Positions 36,510-47,002 of a DNA stretch of 57,453 nucleotides are shown one piece after another; within the stretch, counting starts at the first letter, position 1; every line of letters begins with the position of its first letter. A program made the translations under genes and the position numbers. The DNA is from Alkalicoccus sp. (GTDB lineage: Bacteria; Bacillota; Bacilli; Bacillales; Salisediminibacteriaceae). The stretch lies in NCBI GenBank assembly GCA_007692495.1, contig REBZ01000085.1, positions 1-57,453 of the forward strand, given 5' to 3'. Below the pieces are notes generated by a model that was not told the DNA's origin, searched no databases, and was given only the letters and a program-made list of their open reading frames with translations.

Positions 36510-38690
36510 TTAGTGCATTACCCGGCGGACCGTGTAAATGTCCGATATTTGTTTAATTCTCTCCACTACCCGCTGCAGGTGGGCAGTATTCTGAATGGAA
36601 ATCGTCATATCGATCATTGCCATTTTATTTTTATCCGCTTTCCCGGTCACAGCCTGAATATTCGTTTTCGTTTCGGCTACGGCCTGAAGAACGTCGTTAA
36701 GAAGAGAACGCCTGTCATAGCCGCTTATTTCAATATCCACATCGTAGTTTTTGGACTGCTGAGGGCGCGTATCCCATTCAACGGGAAGCAGCCGGGCTTT
36801 CACATCTTCCTGCTGAACATTCGGACAGTCACTCCGGTGGATGGAGACACCGCGGCCTTTTGTAATGTAGCCGACGATACCATCTCCTGGAACAGGGTTG
36901 CAGCATCTGGAAAGACGAATAAGCAGGTTATCAATTCCTTTGACACGCACCCCGCTGTCTGTCTTTGAAGAACCTTTGTGCTGAGGCTTTAATTCCTCGA
37001 CAGCTTCAGCCAGTGTCTGCTTTTCAACCTGCTCTTCCTGGCGGCGCAGATTATCCGTGAGCCTCGTAACAACCTGTGCCGCAGTAATCCCCTGATACCC
37101 GACCGCCGCATACATGTCTTCCTCCGTCGTAAAACTGAACTTATCCATAACCCGTTCTATATTTTCTTTTGTCAGCACCTGCTTCGCAGTAAAACCTTTT
37201 TTATCGATTTCCTTTTCCACCATGTCGCGGCCTTTTTCTACGTTTTCTTCCCGCTTTTCCCGTTTGAACCACTGGCGGATTTTATTTTTCGCATGAGAGC
37301 TCTGAGTGATCTTCAGCCAGTCCTGGCTTGGTCCGTAAGAATGCTTGGAAGTTAGAATTTCTACGATGTCCCCCGTTTTCAGCTGATGGTCGAGGGGCAC
37401 CATTTTCCCATTTACTTTGGCGCCAATACACCGGTTTCCGACTTCGGTATGAATCCGGTAGGCATAATCCAGAGGAACTGAACCTTTCGGGAGTTCCATA
37501 ACATCTCCTTTTGGAGAAAAAACAAACACCATATCCGAAAAGAGATCAATTTTCAGGGATTCCATAAATTCCTGAGCATCGTTCGTATTATTCTGCCACT
37601 CCAGAATTTCACGGAACCAGGACATTTTTGTTTCCAGGGATTCAGCATCATCAACTGATTTGCCCTCTTTGTATGCCCAATGGGCTGCCACCCCGAACTC
37701 TGCTACTTTATGCATATCCTCCGAACGAATCTGCACTTCCAGAGGGTCACCTTTAGGTCCAATTACCGTCGTATGCAGAGACTGATACATATTTGCTTTA
37801 GGCATAGCTATATAGTCCTTGAACCGTCCCGGCATCGGTTTCCACTGCGTATGAATAGTACCAAGTACGGCATAGCAGTCTTTTATGCTCTTTACGACAA
37901 TCCGCACGGCGAAAAGATCGTAAATTTCGTTAAACTGCTTTTTTTGAAGTACCATTTTACGGTAAATGCTGTAAATATGCTTCGCTCTTCCATGGATATC
38001 TGCTTCTACGTTCATATTTCCCAGGCGGTCTTTGAGCAGTTCTTTTACTTCATCAATATAACTTTCCCGCTCCACCCGTTTTTTCTTCATTAAATTTACA
38101 ATACGATAATACTGCTGTGGATTTAAATAACGGAGTGAAGTATCCTCCAGCTCCCACTTAATTTTAGAAATACCTAGACGGTGCGCAAGCGGCGCAAAAA
38201 TTTCCAGGGTCTCATTGGAGATCCTCCGCTGTTTTTCCGGGGGGAGGTGCTTCAGCGTCCGCATATTATGAAGCCGGTCAGCAAGCTTGATTAAAATTAC
38301 ACGTATGTCCTTCGCCATAGCTACGAACATTTTCCGGTGATTTTCAGCCTGCTGCTCTTCCTTGGACTTATACTTGATTTTTCCAAGCTTTGTCACACCA
38401 TCAACAAGCATGGCTACCTGCTCACCGAACTTTGATTCCAGCTCATCAAGACCTACATCCGTATCTTCCACGACATCATGCAGAAAAGCTGCCGCTACGG
38501 TATCGGGATCCATCCCGAGATCCACAAGAATCCCTGCTACCTGCACAGGATGCCAGATGTAAGGTTCTCCGGAACGACGATACTGCTCGCGATGGGCATA
38601 TTCTGCCATTTCGTAAGCTCTGCGCAGAAACTCCACGTCTTTCTCCGGTAAGTATTCACTTGCCTTCTCCAGTACTTGTTCACTAGTCAT
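36510..38690 (-). CDS. relA: Bifunctional (p)ppGpp synthetase/hydrolase Rel
   Basis: Stringent response enzyme. 726 residues: HD hydrolase domain with [10 protein letters not shown] (about residue 72), synthetase domain with [21 protein letters not shown] (RFKD variant found in bifunctional enzymes), TGS domain ([20 protein letters not shown]), helical part and C-terminal ACT domain ([19 protein letters not shown]). ATG 38690 follows AAGGTGATCCT. Followed by dtd, preceded by apt, so the recJ-apt-relA-dtd set is conserved. Confidence 0.96.
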   Translation of the reverse strand: MTSEQVLEKASEYLPEKDVEFLRRAYEMAEYAHREQYRRSGEPYIWHPVQVAGILVDLGMDPDTVAAAFLHDVVEDTDVGLDELESKFGEQVAMLVDGVTKLGKIKYKSKEEQQAENHRKMFVAMAKDIRVILIKLADRLHNMRTLKHLPPEKQRRISNETLEIFAPLAHRLGISKIKWELEDTSLRYLNPQQYYRIVNLMKKKRVERESYIDEVKELLKDRLGNMNVEADIHGRAKHIYSIYRKMVLQKKQFNEIYDLFAVRIVVKSIKDCYAVLGTIHTQWKPMPGRFKDYIAMPKANMYQSLHTTVIGPKGDPLEVQIRSEDMHKVAEFGVAAHWAYKEGKSVDDAESLETKMSWFREILEWQNNTNDAQEFMESLKIDLFSDMVFVFSPKGDVMELPKGSVPLDYAYRIHTEVGNRCIGAKVNGKMVPLDHQLKTGDIVEILTSKHSYGPSQDWLKITQSSHAKNKIRQWFKREKREENVEKGRDMVEKEIDKKGFTAKQVLTKENIERVMDKFSFTTEEDMYAAVGYQGITAAQVVTRLTDNLRRQEEQVEKQTLAEAVEELKPQHKGSSKTDSGVRVKGIDNLLIRLSRCCNPVPGDGIVGYITKGRGVSIHRSDCPNVQQEDVKARLLPVEWDTRPQQSKNYDVDIEISGYDRRSLLNDVLQAVAETKTNIQAVTGKADKNKMAMIDMTISIQNTAHLQRVVERIKQISDIYTVRRVMH

Positions 38691-38837
38691 AGGATCACCT
38701 TGCAATTTTAGAAGTCTCTACCGCAGCTTGTGTGACAGAGCGGAAAGCTGTTGTCGAAAATACTCGATTATGTTTCATCTTATCATAAGTTACAGGTCTA
38801 TACATTTATAATATGTAATTTGCCTGTACAGAAGAAT

Positions 38838-38873
38838 CAAAAGCGGCAAGTCCCTTTCGAGGCCTGCCGCTTT
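38838..38873 (-). terminator. Terminator after apt
   Basis: On the minus strand AAGCGGCA pairs with TGCCGCTT, followed by TTGATTCTT. It separates apt from relA, which has its own 130-bp AT-rich upstream region. Confidence 0.65.
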
Positions 38874-38877
38874 CCTG

Positions 38878-39390
38878 TTAGTAGGTCATAAGTGTAAACA
38901 CATCGTACTCCTGCAGACGATCGGCACCGTCAAGATAACTGAGTTCTATCATGAAAGCAATCCCTGCTACTATGCCGCCCATTTTTTCGACCATTTTGAT
39001 CGTCGCTTCGATCGTTCCGCCCGTAGCAAGAAGATCATCGGTGATGAGCACCCGCTGGCCCGGCTTGATCGAACCTTTATGGATGTTAAGTGAGTCTTTA
39101 CCGTACTCGAGACCATAGTCAACTTCAAGAACTTCCCGCGGAAGTTTCCCAGCTTTGCGGACAGGCACAAACCCTTTGCCCATTGCATATGCTACCGGAC
39201 ACCCGACAACAAAACCCCGTGCTTCCGGACCGACGATAATATCAATATCCTTGTCCTGAGCAAAGTGAACCATTTTGTCGATTGCTTTTTTATAGGCTTC
39301 CCCATCTTCCATAAGCGTTGTAATATCCTTAAAACGGATACCTTCTTTCGGAAAATTTTCTACTACCGTTACATATTTTTTAAAATTCAT
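38878..39390 (-). CDS. apt: Adenine phosphoribosyltransferase
   Basis: Salvages adenine to AMP. 170 residues with [10 protein letters not shown] and the PRPP motif [13 protein letters not shown] (about residues 119-131). Start overlaps the recJ stop by 11 bp, so translation is coupled. Confidence 0.96.
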   Translation of the reverse strand: MNFKKYVTVVENFPKEGIRFKDITTLMEDGEAYKKAIDKMVHFAQDKDIDIIVGPEARGFVVGCPVAYAMGKGFVPVRKAGKLPREVLEVDYGLEYGKDSLNIHKGSIKPGQRVLITDDLLATGGTIEATIKMVEKMGGIVAGIAFMIELSYLDGADRLQEYDVFTLMTY

Positions 39391-41749
39391 TTCTGCTTCC
39401 TCCTACCGGCTCGGTTTTCTGCATTTCTGCAGAGCCGTCTTTCATCATCGCATCCAGCTGCTTTTTAAGCGATCGGAAAGTGGAGTAGCACAATTCCTGC
39501 TGAATACGGCTTTTTTGTATATGCTTCTGATAAGTATGAGACTCTGACAGATCTTTTTTCTCGGGGTTCTCTTCCAGCGTCACGATACCATCATTTATTT
39601 TAACAAATTCCAGCTCTGAAAACACGCGGCATATAAAAGAAACGGCATTTTTATTCCATCCCTTGTGACGGGTCAGGTCTTCAGCATGCTTATTAAAATC
39701 AAAAGTTTTCCTTTTTTGGATAAAAGCATAAAACCACTTGAACTGGTTACGGTCAGGCAGCGCGGTGAAGAAATAATCTTCTTTTTCATGTAATACAGCA
39801 TCCACCTGTTCCACCTGTTTCATGGCGCGCATTACCGATTCCAGCTGATCAATCGTTTCCGGCAGATCATAGAGGACTGCATGACGGACTTCAGCAAGAC
39901 GTTCACTGACTTTTTCTGGACTGGAGACAGAAAGAATGCTCCACGATCGGGGCAGACGTGATGTATCTGTATTTTCCTGAAATTTAATAATCGTTCTCTC
40001 CGGTGCTTCTTCTTTCCCATAACGCTGGTCACCGCGGTAGTCAAACAGCTGCCATTCACTCACTTTCATATCTTCTACAATAAGCTGCGGTTTGACACGT
40101 CCGTTCCATTCATTGATGGACAGTTTTCCTACAGCGGAAAGTTTCGCCAGTGGAGAAAGCTGTTTCATTTTATTCCCCATCCTAAATGCAATCGCATCCA
40201 GCGCGTGTGAGTGGTCTTCGTCTGTCAGCGTGAGTTTAAGATGATCCTGACTGGAACCGATGCACTTCGCCTGTTCCACTGTTGTTTCCTGAAGAAGTAC
40301 TTTTGGAGCAGGGTTGCCAATTCCAAAAGGAGCCATCCGTGACAGGTCCTGAATAGTACCGACAGAAATTTCCTCTATTCCGACTGATAAATCTACATGA
40401 AGTTTTTTCTTCCAGTCGTCCTCTGTCATCGTTTCGTCTGCCAGCCTGATCAGTCTGCTGTGGAGTTCTTCAACGTCGTTCATTTTCATTGTCAGCCCTG
40501 CAGCCATAGGATGTCCGCCAAAATGAGGCAGCAGCTCTCTCATTGAGGAAAGAGACTGAAACATATCAAACCCTGCGATGCTTCTTGCAGAACCTTTCGC
40601 CTTTCCTTCTTCCGGCTGCAGTGAAAGGACGATCGCCGGCCGGTAAAACTTTTCGACCAGCCTGCTTGCTACAATCCCTATTACCCCGGGATTCCATCCT
40701 TCTTTCGCGACGACTATTACGGAAGGTACGCCCTGTTCTTCCACGATTGCTTCTGCTTCCTCAGCGATTTCCTTAACAATGGTCTGCCTTTCCTTATTAA
40801 GGTCATCAATCATTACAGAGAGGTCCTCTGCTTCTTCAGGATCTCTGCTTAAAAGCAGTTCCACTGCAGGGTCCGCACTATCGAGCCGGCCTGCTGCATT
40901 CAGTCTTGGACCGATTAAAAATCCAATTGTTTCCTCGGTAATTTCCGACTGTTCTGCTCCGGCCCTTTTCAAAAGCGCAGCAAGACCTGGACGCAGGCTC
41001 CGCTTTAAAGAAGCCAGACCTTTTACGGCCAGAACACGGTTTTCCCCATGCAGAGGAACAAGATCCGCTATCGTTCCTACAGCAGCAAGGTCGTAGAACT
41101 CCTCCGGAAGCTTCCCTGTCAACGCCTGACTGAGCTTAAAAGCAACCCCGACCCCTGCGAGTTCTTTAAAAGGATAAGTACAGTCTGTCTGTTTCGGATT
41201 GATTACCGCATAGCCGTCCGGGACCTGCGGAGGCGGCTCATGGTGGTCTGTAATTATTAGATCGACATTCAATTCTTTGGCTGTTTCTGCTTCATTCACC
41301 GCTGAGATTCCGGTATCAACTGTAATAATGAGGGTCACACCTTCTTCTGCTGCGTGGCGGAAAGCTGCCTCATTCGGGCCGTATCCTTCTGTAAACCGGT
41401 TGGGAACGTAAAAACCTGCCTCTGCATTCATATTCCTGAGAGTTGTATATAAAAGAGAGGTACTCGTTACACCATCCGCATCGTAATCACCAAAAACGAG
41501 AATTTTTTCCTTGTTTTCCACTGCCCGGTGAATCCGGTCCGCAGCCTTTTTCATATCTTTCATTAAAAGAGGGTCGTGAAGCTGATTTTCCTCTGCTTTT
41601 AAAAATTTATCGACTTCTTCTATATCAGTAATGGAGCGCTGTACTAAAAATTTCGCAGCAATACTGGAAAGTCCTGTTTTTTCCTGAAGCGTTTCCACCT
41701 GCTGCTGTTCAGCAGTAGAAACAATCCATTCCGCATCTGCATGAAGCAT
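39380..41749 (-). CDS. recJ: Single-stranded-DNA-specific exonuclease RecJ
   Basis: 789-residue 5'-3' exonuclease for recombination and repair. DHH motifs [11 protein letters not shown] (about residue 86), [16 protein letters not shown], and NPKQ; DHHA1 with [12 protein letters not shown] (about residue 400), then OB-fold and a C-terminal Firmicute extension. ATG 41749 follows AGGGGTGATAGT. First gene of recJ-apt. Confidence 0.95.
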   Translation of the reverse strand: MLHADAEWIVSTAEQQQVETLQEKTGLSSIAAKFLVQRSITDIEEVDKFLKAEENQLHDPLLMKDMKKAADRIHRAVENKEKILVFGDYDADGVTSTSLLYTTLRNMNAEAGFYVPNRFTEGYGPNEAAFRHAAEEGVTLIITVDTGISAVNEAETAKELNVDLIITDHHEPPPQVPDGYAVINPKQTDCTYPFKELAGVGVAFKLSQALTGKLPEEFYDLAAVGTIADLVPLHGENRVLAVKGLASLKRSLRPGLAALLKRAGAEQSEITEETIGFLIGPRLNAAGRLDSADPAVELLLSRDPEEAEDLSVMIDDLNKERQTIVKEIAEEAEAIVEEQGVPSVIVVAKEGWNPGVIGIVASRLVEKFYRPAIVLSLQPEEGKAKGSARSIAGFDMFQSLSSMRELLPHFGGHPMAAGLTMKMNDVEELHSRLIRLADETMTEDDWKKKLHVDLSVGIEEISVGTIQDLSRMAPFGIGNPAPKVLLQETTVEQAKCIGSSQDHLKLTLTDEDHSHALDAIAFRMGNKMKQLSPLAKLSAVGKLSINEWNGRVKPQLIVEDMKVSEWQLFDYRGDQRYGKEEAPERTIIKFQENTDTSRLPRSWSILSVSSPEKVSERLAEVRHAVLYDLPETIDQLESVMRAMKQVEQVDAVLHEKEDYFFTALPDRNQFKWFYAFIQKRKTFDFNKHAEDLTRHKGWNKNAVSFICRVFSELEFVKINDGIVTLEENPEKKDLSESHTYQKHIQKSRIQQELCYSTFRSLKKQLDAMMKDGSAEMQKTEPVGGSRNEF

Positions 41750-42011
41750 ACTATCACCCCTGACCTGTTTATTATACATAAGCCCGGCTGGAGTGACAAT
41801 GTACGCAGTATCTATTTTCGTGGAAGAGTTTTACGGCGCAGGAACACGTCACTTATAACAGAATATAGTTTTCAGCTTGTTAATTGGTCCGTCAGCCGAA
41901 CACGTAGCTCCTCTATGTTCAGGCGGAAGCTATTTGGAAAAAAGAACAGCTGCATCAACAGGTTTTAATGTAGGAAACGTATACTTATAAACCGATTTTA
42001 TAAGTGCACTC
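41750..42011. other. Intergenic sequence upstream of recJ
   Basis: Holds a perfect AT-rich hairpin, ACTTATAAA-ccgat-TTTATAAGT (41983-42005), right before the family-1 element. No gene or clear promoter is seen otherwise. Confidence 0.4.
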
Positions 42012-42200
42012 AGGCTGTTGATTAAGTATTTTTTATACTCCCTGCTTTCGCCCCCCTCCGTAACGCCCGGAAGACTGATGTACCGTCAGAAGATTTTTAT
42101 TCATGGCGCAGGGTAAACAGATGAAGACCAGACCTAAGAGAAACAGCTAATAAAATGACTGGAATAACTATTCCAGCATGATAACTTAATCAACAAACTG
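42012..42200. mobile_element. Family-1 MITE-like element, internally deleted copy C
   Basis: 189 bp with the best preserved termini: left GGCTGTTGATTAAGT and right ACTTAATCAACAAACTG, a perfect 12-bp inverted repeat TGTTGATTAAGT. Interior shares GACTGGAATAACTATTC and AAACAGATGAAG.CCAG blocks with copy A but lacks the middle 200 bp. Confidence 0.8.
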
Positions 42201-42237
42201 AAAGCGCCTGCCATTAATAGGACAGGCGCTTGACTGA
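42201..42237 (-). terminator. Hairpin after the lapA-like gene
   Basis: AAGCGCCTG.C pairs with G.CAGGCGCTT around a short loop; T-richness comes from the adjoining element end (minus strand CTTTCAGTTTG). Confidence 0.6.
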
Positions 42238-42266
42238 AGAGACACTTCACTTTATGAGGCGCTGGA

Positions 42267-42581
42267 TCAGCTTTCTTTTTTTCTTCTGCGCTGTAAACCG
42301 TGTTTTTCGCTGTCCTCCGGTGTATCTTCCGGATCTTTATCCGGAACGTCTTTGCCTTTCAGCTGTTTTATCTCCTGCTGAAGCCGGAATATTCTGTACA
42401 TCCCGACGAGCCCCGCAATCAGACAGCCTGTCAGGACAGAAACAATAATAACGAGAACGAGCGGCCATTCAGCTTCTGTGAAAAGAAAATTGACTTCCAC
42501 CGGATCAACGTTAACTACAGCAAAGCCAGCGATAATGAGCGTAATAAAGAGCACGGCTATTAACGTCCACTGACCTTTCAT
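42267..42581 (-). CDS. LapA domain membrane protein (DUF1049, YrvD-like)
   Basis: 104 residues: two transmembrane helices (about 7-25 and 40-62) followed by a cytoplasmic coiled coil (FRLQQEIKQLKGK) and charged tail. LapA-domain proteins help assemble lipid-related envelope machinery in Gram-negatives; role in Bacillus is unknown. Start overlaps the CDF gene stop by 4 bp. Confidence 0.87.
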   Translation of the reverse strand: MKGQWTLIAVLFITLIIAGFAVVNVDPVEVNFLFTEAEWPLVLVIIVSVLTGCLIAGLVGMYRIFRLQQEIKQLKGKDVPDKDPEDTPEDSEKHGLQRRRKKES

Positions 42582-43486
42582 AATTCATCCTCCTCTGCAT
42601 AAGGGTTTATGTGAACCCGTACATCCTGCACGTAACTGTATCGCATGAGCTTTCGTTTAACCTGCTTGCCGATCCGGTGCCCATCCTCCACTGTTATATA
42701 AGGATCTACAGAAAGTTTTATGTCAATTATCACATAATGACCGTGTTCTCTTGCCAGCAGTTCATCAATTTTCATTACGCCCGGAACTTTCCAGGCTTCT
42801 TCAACCATCCATCTGCTGTCTTCTTCATGCAGCACGTGATCCAGCGTATTATGAACAGCTTCGGTCCCGAGCTTCCAGCCCATCCGGATAATCATTACCG
42901 CTACAACAACACTGGCAGCCGGGTCCATGTAAACTGCCTGTTCCCATCCGGCAGCACTGCCTGCGACAGCTGCACCTGCACCAATAAGAACTGCCAGCGA
43001 TGAAAAGACATCTGAACGATGGTGCCATGCGTCGGCAATTAAAGCACTGCTTCTGTATTTTTTACCCAGTTTATACTTATACTGAAACATCAGTTCTTTT
43101 AAAACAATTGAAAATAGTGCTGCATAAACAGCCCATATTCCCGGGACCCCTATCGGACTGAACATAGCTGAAAATGCGTTGAGTGCCACTTCCACTCCGA
43201 CTACAATAAGAAGTACGGATACAATAATGGAAGTTACCGTTTCTGCCTTTCCATGGCCGTAAGGATGATCTTCGTCGGGTGGTTCCTGCGCAGCCCGGAT
43301 GCCGATAAGTACGGCGATGGAACTGACTACATCTGACGCAGAATGCAGTGCATCCGCTACAAGTGCCCTGCTGTCTGCAATCAGCCCAACAATACCTTTC
43401 AGCACTGCAAGCACTACATTTCCACCTATTCCAATCCACGCCCCCTGCTGGACTTTTCTGCTCCGCAGCCCTGACCCGCCTTCCAT
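42578..43486 (-). CDS. Cation diffusion facilitator family transporter
   Basis: 302-residue metal/proton antiporter. About six transmembrane helices with metal sites VADALHSASDVVSS (TM2) and IADAWHHRSDVFSS (TM5), the HPYGHGKAE loop, and a C-terminal cytoplasmic domain. Metal preference is not evident (Zn, Mn, Fe, Co possible). ATG 43486 follows GGGGGGG; the track start 24 nt upstream lacks a site. Operon with lapA-like gene, like B. subtilis yrvC/yrvD neighbourhood. Confidence 0.88.
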   Translation of the reverse strand: MEGGSGLRSRKVQQGAWIGIGGNVVLAVLKGIVGLIADSRALVADALHSASDVVSSIAVLIGIRAAQEPPDEDHPYGHGKAETVTSIIVSVLLIVVGVEVALNAFSAMFSPIGVPGIWAVYAALFSIVLKELMFQYKYKLGKKYRSSALIADAWHHRSDVFSSLAVLIGAGAAVAGSAAGWEQAVYMDPAASVVVAVMIIRMGWKLGTEAVHNTLDHVLHEEDSRWMVEEAWKVPGVMKIDELLAREHGHYVIIDIKLSVDPYITVEDGHRIGKQVKRKLMRYSYVQDVRVHINPYAEEDEL

Positions 43487-43554
43487 AGAACCCCCCCTTT
43501 CCTTCTTCACTCTACTTTAACACGAAATATACCAGCCCTATTTTCGGCACAGGC

Positions 43555-43588
43555 AACCCCCGGAGAAGAAAAACTTCTGCGGGGGTTG
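43555..43588 (-). terminator. Hairpin after secF
   Basis: AACCCCCG.AGAAG pairs with CTTCT.CGGGGGTT. Strong stem directly after the secF stop, without a long T-run. Confidence 0.6.
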
Positions 43589-43594
43589 AAAAAA

Positions 43595-44542
43595 TTATGC
43601 ATTCTCTGGTTCTGCTTCCTCTTTCGCTTTCAATTCTTCACGGCGCAGGCGGCGGGCAATTTGTTTTGATTTAAGTACTGCCCATAACTGTGCTGCGATA
43701 AAGAGAGAAGAATATGTTCCTGCTACGAGTCCTACTACAAGAGCAAAGGAAAAGACTCTGAGGCCTTCTCCTCCAAGAAGAAGAAGGGCACCAGCTGCGA
43801 ACACAACAGTGAGTACTGTGTTAATGGACCTTGCAAGAGTCTGAACAAGGCTTTTATTTACTACACGGGAAATGTCTTCGAACGTATTAACGACTTTTTC
43901 AAGCCGCATATTTTCCCTTATCCGGTCAAAGGTCACAATCGTGTCGTTTATCGAATAACCGACTATTGTCAGTACTGCTGCAATAAAGGGAATATTAACT
44001 TCCATCTGGGTGACAGCAAAAACTGTTAAAATAAACAGCGCATCATGAAACAGCGCTACAATCGCTGCCACTCCATATAAAAACTCAAAACGGAATGTTA
44101 CGTAAATAATTATCCCAACGGTGGCTATGAGGACAGAAATAACAGCGTTCTGAGCAAGTTCTTCACCGACTATCGGGGTGATGGTGCTGACGTTTGGCGT
44201 GCTGCCGTAAATGTCTTCAAAGTGCGACTGAATTTCGAGTGACTCTTCCTGATCGAGTCCTCCAATAAACGAAGCACGCCCGATTTCATTATTTTCTCCT
44301 GCCAGCATGATATCATCCGGCTCATACCCTATTTCTGCAAACTGCTGATCAATTTCAGCTGCCGTAATTTCTTCATCGGCAAGAACATCCACAGTTGTTC
44401 CACTTTCAAAATCAATCCCCAGATTCAGGCCAATAGTAAATAAAAGAATAATACCAGTAAGCAGAAAAGCTCCGGAAAACGCAAAAAACTTTTTACGATG
44501 TTTGATAAAATCGAGTTTAGAAGTTTCGGGATTAAATTTCAC
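43595..44542 (-). CDS. secF: Protein translocase subunit SecF
   Basis: 315-residue membrane subunit that helps SecYEG release translocated proteins using proton motive force. Six transmembrane helices with GIDFESGT after TM1 and the D4-like VGYSINDTIVTFDRIRENMR (about residue 190). Start chosen at GTG 44542, 9 nt after GGAGA; it overlaps the secD end by 11 bp. Separate from SecD, in contrast to the fused SecDF of B. subtilis. Confidence 0.93.
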   Translation of the reverse strand: MKFNPETSKLDFIKHRKKFFAFSGAFLLTGIILLFTIGLNLGIDFESGTTVDVLADEEITAAEIDQQFAEIGYEPDDIMLAGENNEIGRASFIGGLDQEESLEIQSHFEDIYGSTPNVSTITPIVGEELAQNAVISVLIATVGIIIYVTFRFEFLYGVAAIVALFHDALFILTVFAVTQMEVNIPFIAAVLTIVGYSINDTIVTFDRIRENMRLEKVVNTFEDISRVVNKSLVQTLARSINTVLTVVFAAGALLLLGGEGLRVFSFALVVGLVAGTYSSLFIAAQLWAVLKSKQIARRLRREELKAKEEAEPENA

Positions 44543-45857
44543 TGATATCACTCTCCTTTACGCCGAATAACCGGGGCTTTTTATTCAATGCTCTGCTGTT
44601 TACCCAAAGCCCGAGAAGAAGTCTGGCTCCGAAAACAGCTGTAAGGAAGCTTGTCAGAATACTGACAATCAGCATGACGGCAAAACCCTGCACAGCACTC
44701 GTACCGAAATAGAAAAGGACTGCTGCGGCCAGAATCGTTGTAATATTCGCATCAAGAATGGTTGAAAGTGATCTCCGGCTTCCTGCTTTAAACGCACTCA
44801 TCACAGATCTTCCACTCCGGAGTTCATCCTTAATTCTTTCGAACGTGATGATATTGGCGTCCACCGCCATCCCCACACCAAGAATTAAAGCTGCAATCCC
44901 CGGAAGAGTCAGTACGGCGTTCAGCCAATTGAAGATAACGAGCACCATATAAATATAGGCGGAAAGCGTCACTACAGCTACTGCCCCCATGAAACGGTAA
45001 TAAAAAAGCATATAGGCAAAAATAAGTGCTATTCCGACTATCCCTGCGTTTACTGCTAATTCCATGGAGCGTTCCCCGAGCTGGGCACCGACAGAATTCA
45101 GGGAAAGCTCCTCAAGTTCTACCGGCAGCGCCCCGGCGTTAAGTATACCCGCCAGATCTGAAGCTGATTCCACAGTGAAATTTCCGGAAATCATTACGTC
45201 GCGTGAAGGAATCACTTCATCGACACGTGGAGCGGAAACGATTTTTGAGTCTTCCTTCATTGCTTCTTCTTCAAAAGAATCTCCCTCTTCATAATCAAGC
45301 CAGATGACAAGCTGTCGCTCCTCGGGCGGCCTGCTGCTGATTTCACGCGTAATATCTTCAAATAAAGTGGCATCGTCCACTGTAACGGAAACGATAGGTT
45401 CATTTGTTTCCCCGTGGAAGTTCTGCCTGGCACCGCCTTCGACTAAATCCGAACCGTCCATCATCAATTCATCGTTTACATCGCGGAACTCCAGTCTGGC
45501 CTGTGTGGAAAGAAGTTCTCTGGCCTGCTCCTGGTCATCCACTCCGGCCAGCTGCACTCTAATACGGTCCTCCCCCTCAATGTTAATACTCGGTTCTGAA
45601 ACACCAAGCACGTCAATACGGGCATTGAGAGCACTGACAGTGTCCGTTAACAGCTCCCGGTCTATTTCCCTGTCTTCTTCTTCATCAAGCGGCTGTACTT
45701 CATAAAGCACTTCAAAGCCGCCCTGCAGGTCCAGTCCAAGGCTGATATCGTCCACCTGCTCCTCGGCAGTGACTGTGATCATGACTCCAATCGCAATAAC
45801 GATTGCAAAGAAGACAGCAATTAGGCTTTTCCGGACTCCTTTTCTTTTTTTTGCCAA
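44532..45857 (-). CDS. secD: Protein translocase subunit SecD
   Basis: 441 residues: TM1 then a large acidic extracytoplasmic domain (D1 motif SLGLDLQGG near residue 37; P1 domain to about 245) and five more helices with GVGMAVDANIITFERIKDELR (D4-type) near residue 327. TTG 45857 start, 8 nt after AGGAGG. Short for SecD of proteobacteria but normal for Gram-positives. Operon secD-secF. Confidence 0.94.
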   Translation of the reverse strand: MAKKRKGVRKSLIAVFFAIVIAIGVMITVTAEEQVDDISLGLDLQGGFEVLYEVQPLDEEEDREIDRELLTDTVSALNARIDVLGVSEPSINIEGEDRIRVQLAGVDDQEQARELLSTQARLEFRDVNDELMMDGSDLVEGGARQNFHGETNEPIVSVTVDDATLFEDITREISSRPPEERQLVIWLDYEEGDSFEEEAMKEDSKIVSAPRVDEVIPSRDVMISGNFTVESASDLAGILNAGALPVELEELSLNSVGAQLGERSMELAVNAGIVGIALIFAYMLFYYRFMGAVAVVTLSAYIYMVLVIFNWLNAVLTLPGIAALILGVGMAVDANIITFERIKDELRSGRSVMSAFKAGSRRSLSTILDANITTILAAAVLFYFGTSAVQGFAVMLIVSILTSFLTAVFGARLLLGLWVNSRALNKKPRLFGVKESDISEI

Positions 45858-45904
45858 TGGTAGTTCCTCCTTCGTCTGTAAAAACTCCGGTATATGCAGG
45901 AGAA

Positions 45905-45933
45905 GGATGCAGGAAAGTCTGTTCCCTGCACCC
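45905..45933 (-). promoter_or_regulatory. Leader hairpin of secD
   Basis: On the minus strand GGGTGCAGG pairs with CCTGCATCC within the roughly 100-nt 5' leader of secD. It could influence expression; no T-run follows closely. Confidence 0.35.
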
Positions 45934-45965
45934 TTTTTATACTAATACATACGTGTGACTGCCTT

Positions 45966-45994
45966 ATTATAGCGGTGGGAAATTGGGCTGTCAA
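45966..45994 (-). promoter_or_regulatory. Promoter of secD-secF
   Basis: On the minus strand TTGACA (45989-45994) and TATAAT (45966-45971) are both perfect with a 17-bp spacer, giving a start near 45959. Confidence 0.85.
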
Positions 45995-46066
45995 ATCCAG
46001 TGGATAAAACGGTTAAGCAACAAAATAAGCTTTCTCAGGGCTTAATGCTGCTTAAAGAGCAGATGC

Positions 46067-46114
46067 GGCTGCTTTAAACTGAGCAGAGTTTCTAGGGCTG
46101 CTTTAAACTGAGCA
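46067..46114. repeat. 19-bp direct repeat at the DUF368 gene end
   Basis: GGCTGCTTTAAACTGAGCA occurs twice (46067-46085 and 46096-46114), 29 bp apart. The second copy encodes the gene's last residues; the first lies just past the stop. Confidence 0.8.
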
Positions 46115-46904
46115 CGTAAGCGGCGGCTGTTCCCGCAGCAAATGCGAATGTGCTTGCTGCAGCACTTCCATTCCCAAACCCCGGGAAAATTGTGAAAGCC
46201 GCTCCAATAATAAGGCCGATAATTCCGGCGTACGTATAGGAAGGGTAGTGGTGGAACAAATATCGGATACCTTTACTGCTTATAATAAAACCGACAATAA
46301 TGCCGCTTCCTACAAGAAGAATAACCGGAAGATTCGGATTTGTAACGGATAAAGCATTTGTAGCCGTCTGATACACCCCGAATAAAAGCAGTACAAATGC
46401 CCCGCTCACCCCCGGAAGAAGCATGGCCATGCTCGCGATCCATCCGGCCACAAAAAAAAGCCACGCATTCTGAGCGGTCAACTCAAGAATTGCGGATCCT
46501 GCTTCCTGCTGGGCAGCTCCTCCTATATACAGGGCGAGGAAGGCCATTATAAACAGCAGCAGTAAATGCCCCGATCGGAAAGATTTTCTGCCGCGGGAAT
46601 TTTTCAGAAGCAGTGGCAGGACCCCTATAAGCAGTCCAGTAAAAAGAAAGTTTGTTTCCTGACTGTACCGCTCCAGCAGAAAATTCATAGCGTTCGCCAG
46701 AGAAACTATCGCAAACATCATTCCGGCTCCCAGTGGTATTAAAAAACCGAGATGATTTTTCCATTCCCGGCTGAAAAAACCACTTACTGCTCTTATGAAA
46801 TTTTCATATATACCCAATATAAGGGCCATTGTACCACCGCTCACTCCGGGGACGATATCGCAGATACCCATAAAAAAGCCGCGGTATAAATTTCTCCATT
46901 GCAA
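46092..46904 (-). CDS. DUF368 domain membrane protein
   Basis: 270-residue polytopic membrane protein (about eight helices) with the family motif GICDIVPGVSGGTMALILGIYENF at the N-terminus and a related internal MLLPGVSGAFVLLLFGVYQ near residue 161, indicating two inverted halves. Members of this family are proposed polyprenyl-phosphate (undecaprenyl-phosphate) translocases. TTG 46904 follows AAGGAG by 9 nt. Sits between yajC and secD, unlike B. subtilis. Confidence 0.88.
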   Translation of the reverse strand: MQWRNLYRGFFMGICDIVPGVSGGTMALILGIYENFIRAVSGFFSREWKNHLGFLIPLGAGMMFAIVSLANAMNFLLERYSQETNFLFTGLLIGVLPLLLKNSRGRKSFRSGHLLLLFIMAFLALYIGGAAQQEAGSAILELTAQNAWLFFVAGWIASMAMLLPGVSGAFVLLLFGVYQTATNALSVTNPNLPVILLVGSGIIVGFIISSKGIRYLFHHYPSYTYAGIIGLIIGAAFTIFPGFGNGSAAASTFAFAAGTAAAYVLSLKQP

Positions 46905-46948
46905 AGTTAAGGACTCCCTTAGTGTTAAAATATGTATATACAGGGTAT

Positions 46949-47000
46949 AAAAAAGGGCCCCTTGCAGAAAGTAGTTTCCTTTCTGCAGACGACCCTTTGT
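46949..47000 (-). terminator. Terminator after yajC
   Basis: On the minus strand AGGG..TGCAGAAAG pairs with CTTTCTGCA..CCCTTTTTT. It ends the queA-tgt-yajC unit and isolates the DUF368 gene. Confidence 0.8.
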
Positions 47001-47002
47001 TA

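Noticed and set aside
41750-42011. Possible small gene upstream of recJ
   Set aside because: The 75-residue frame has no ribosome site and no familiar composition.
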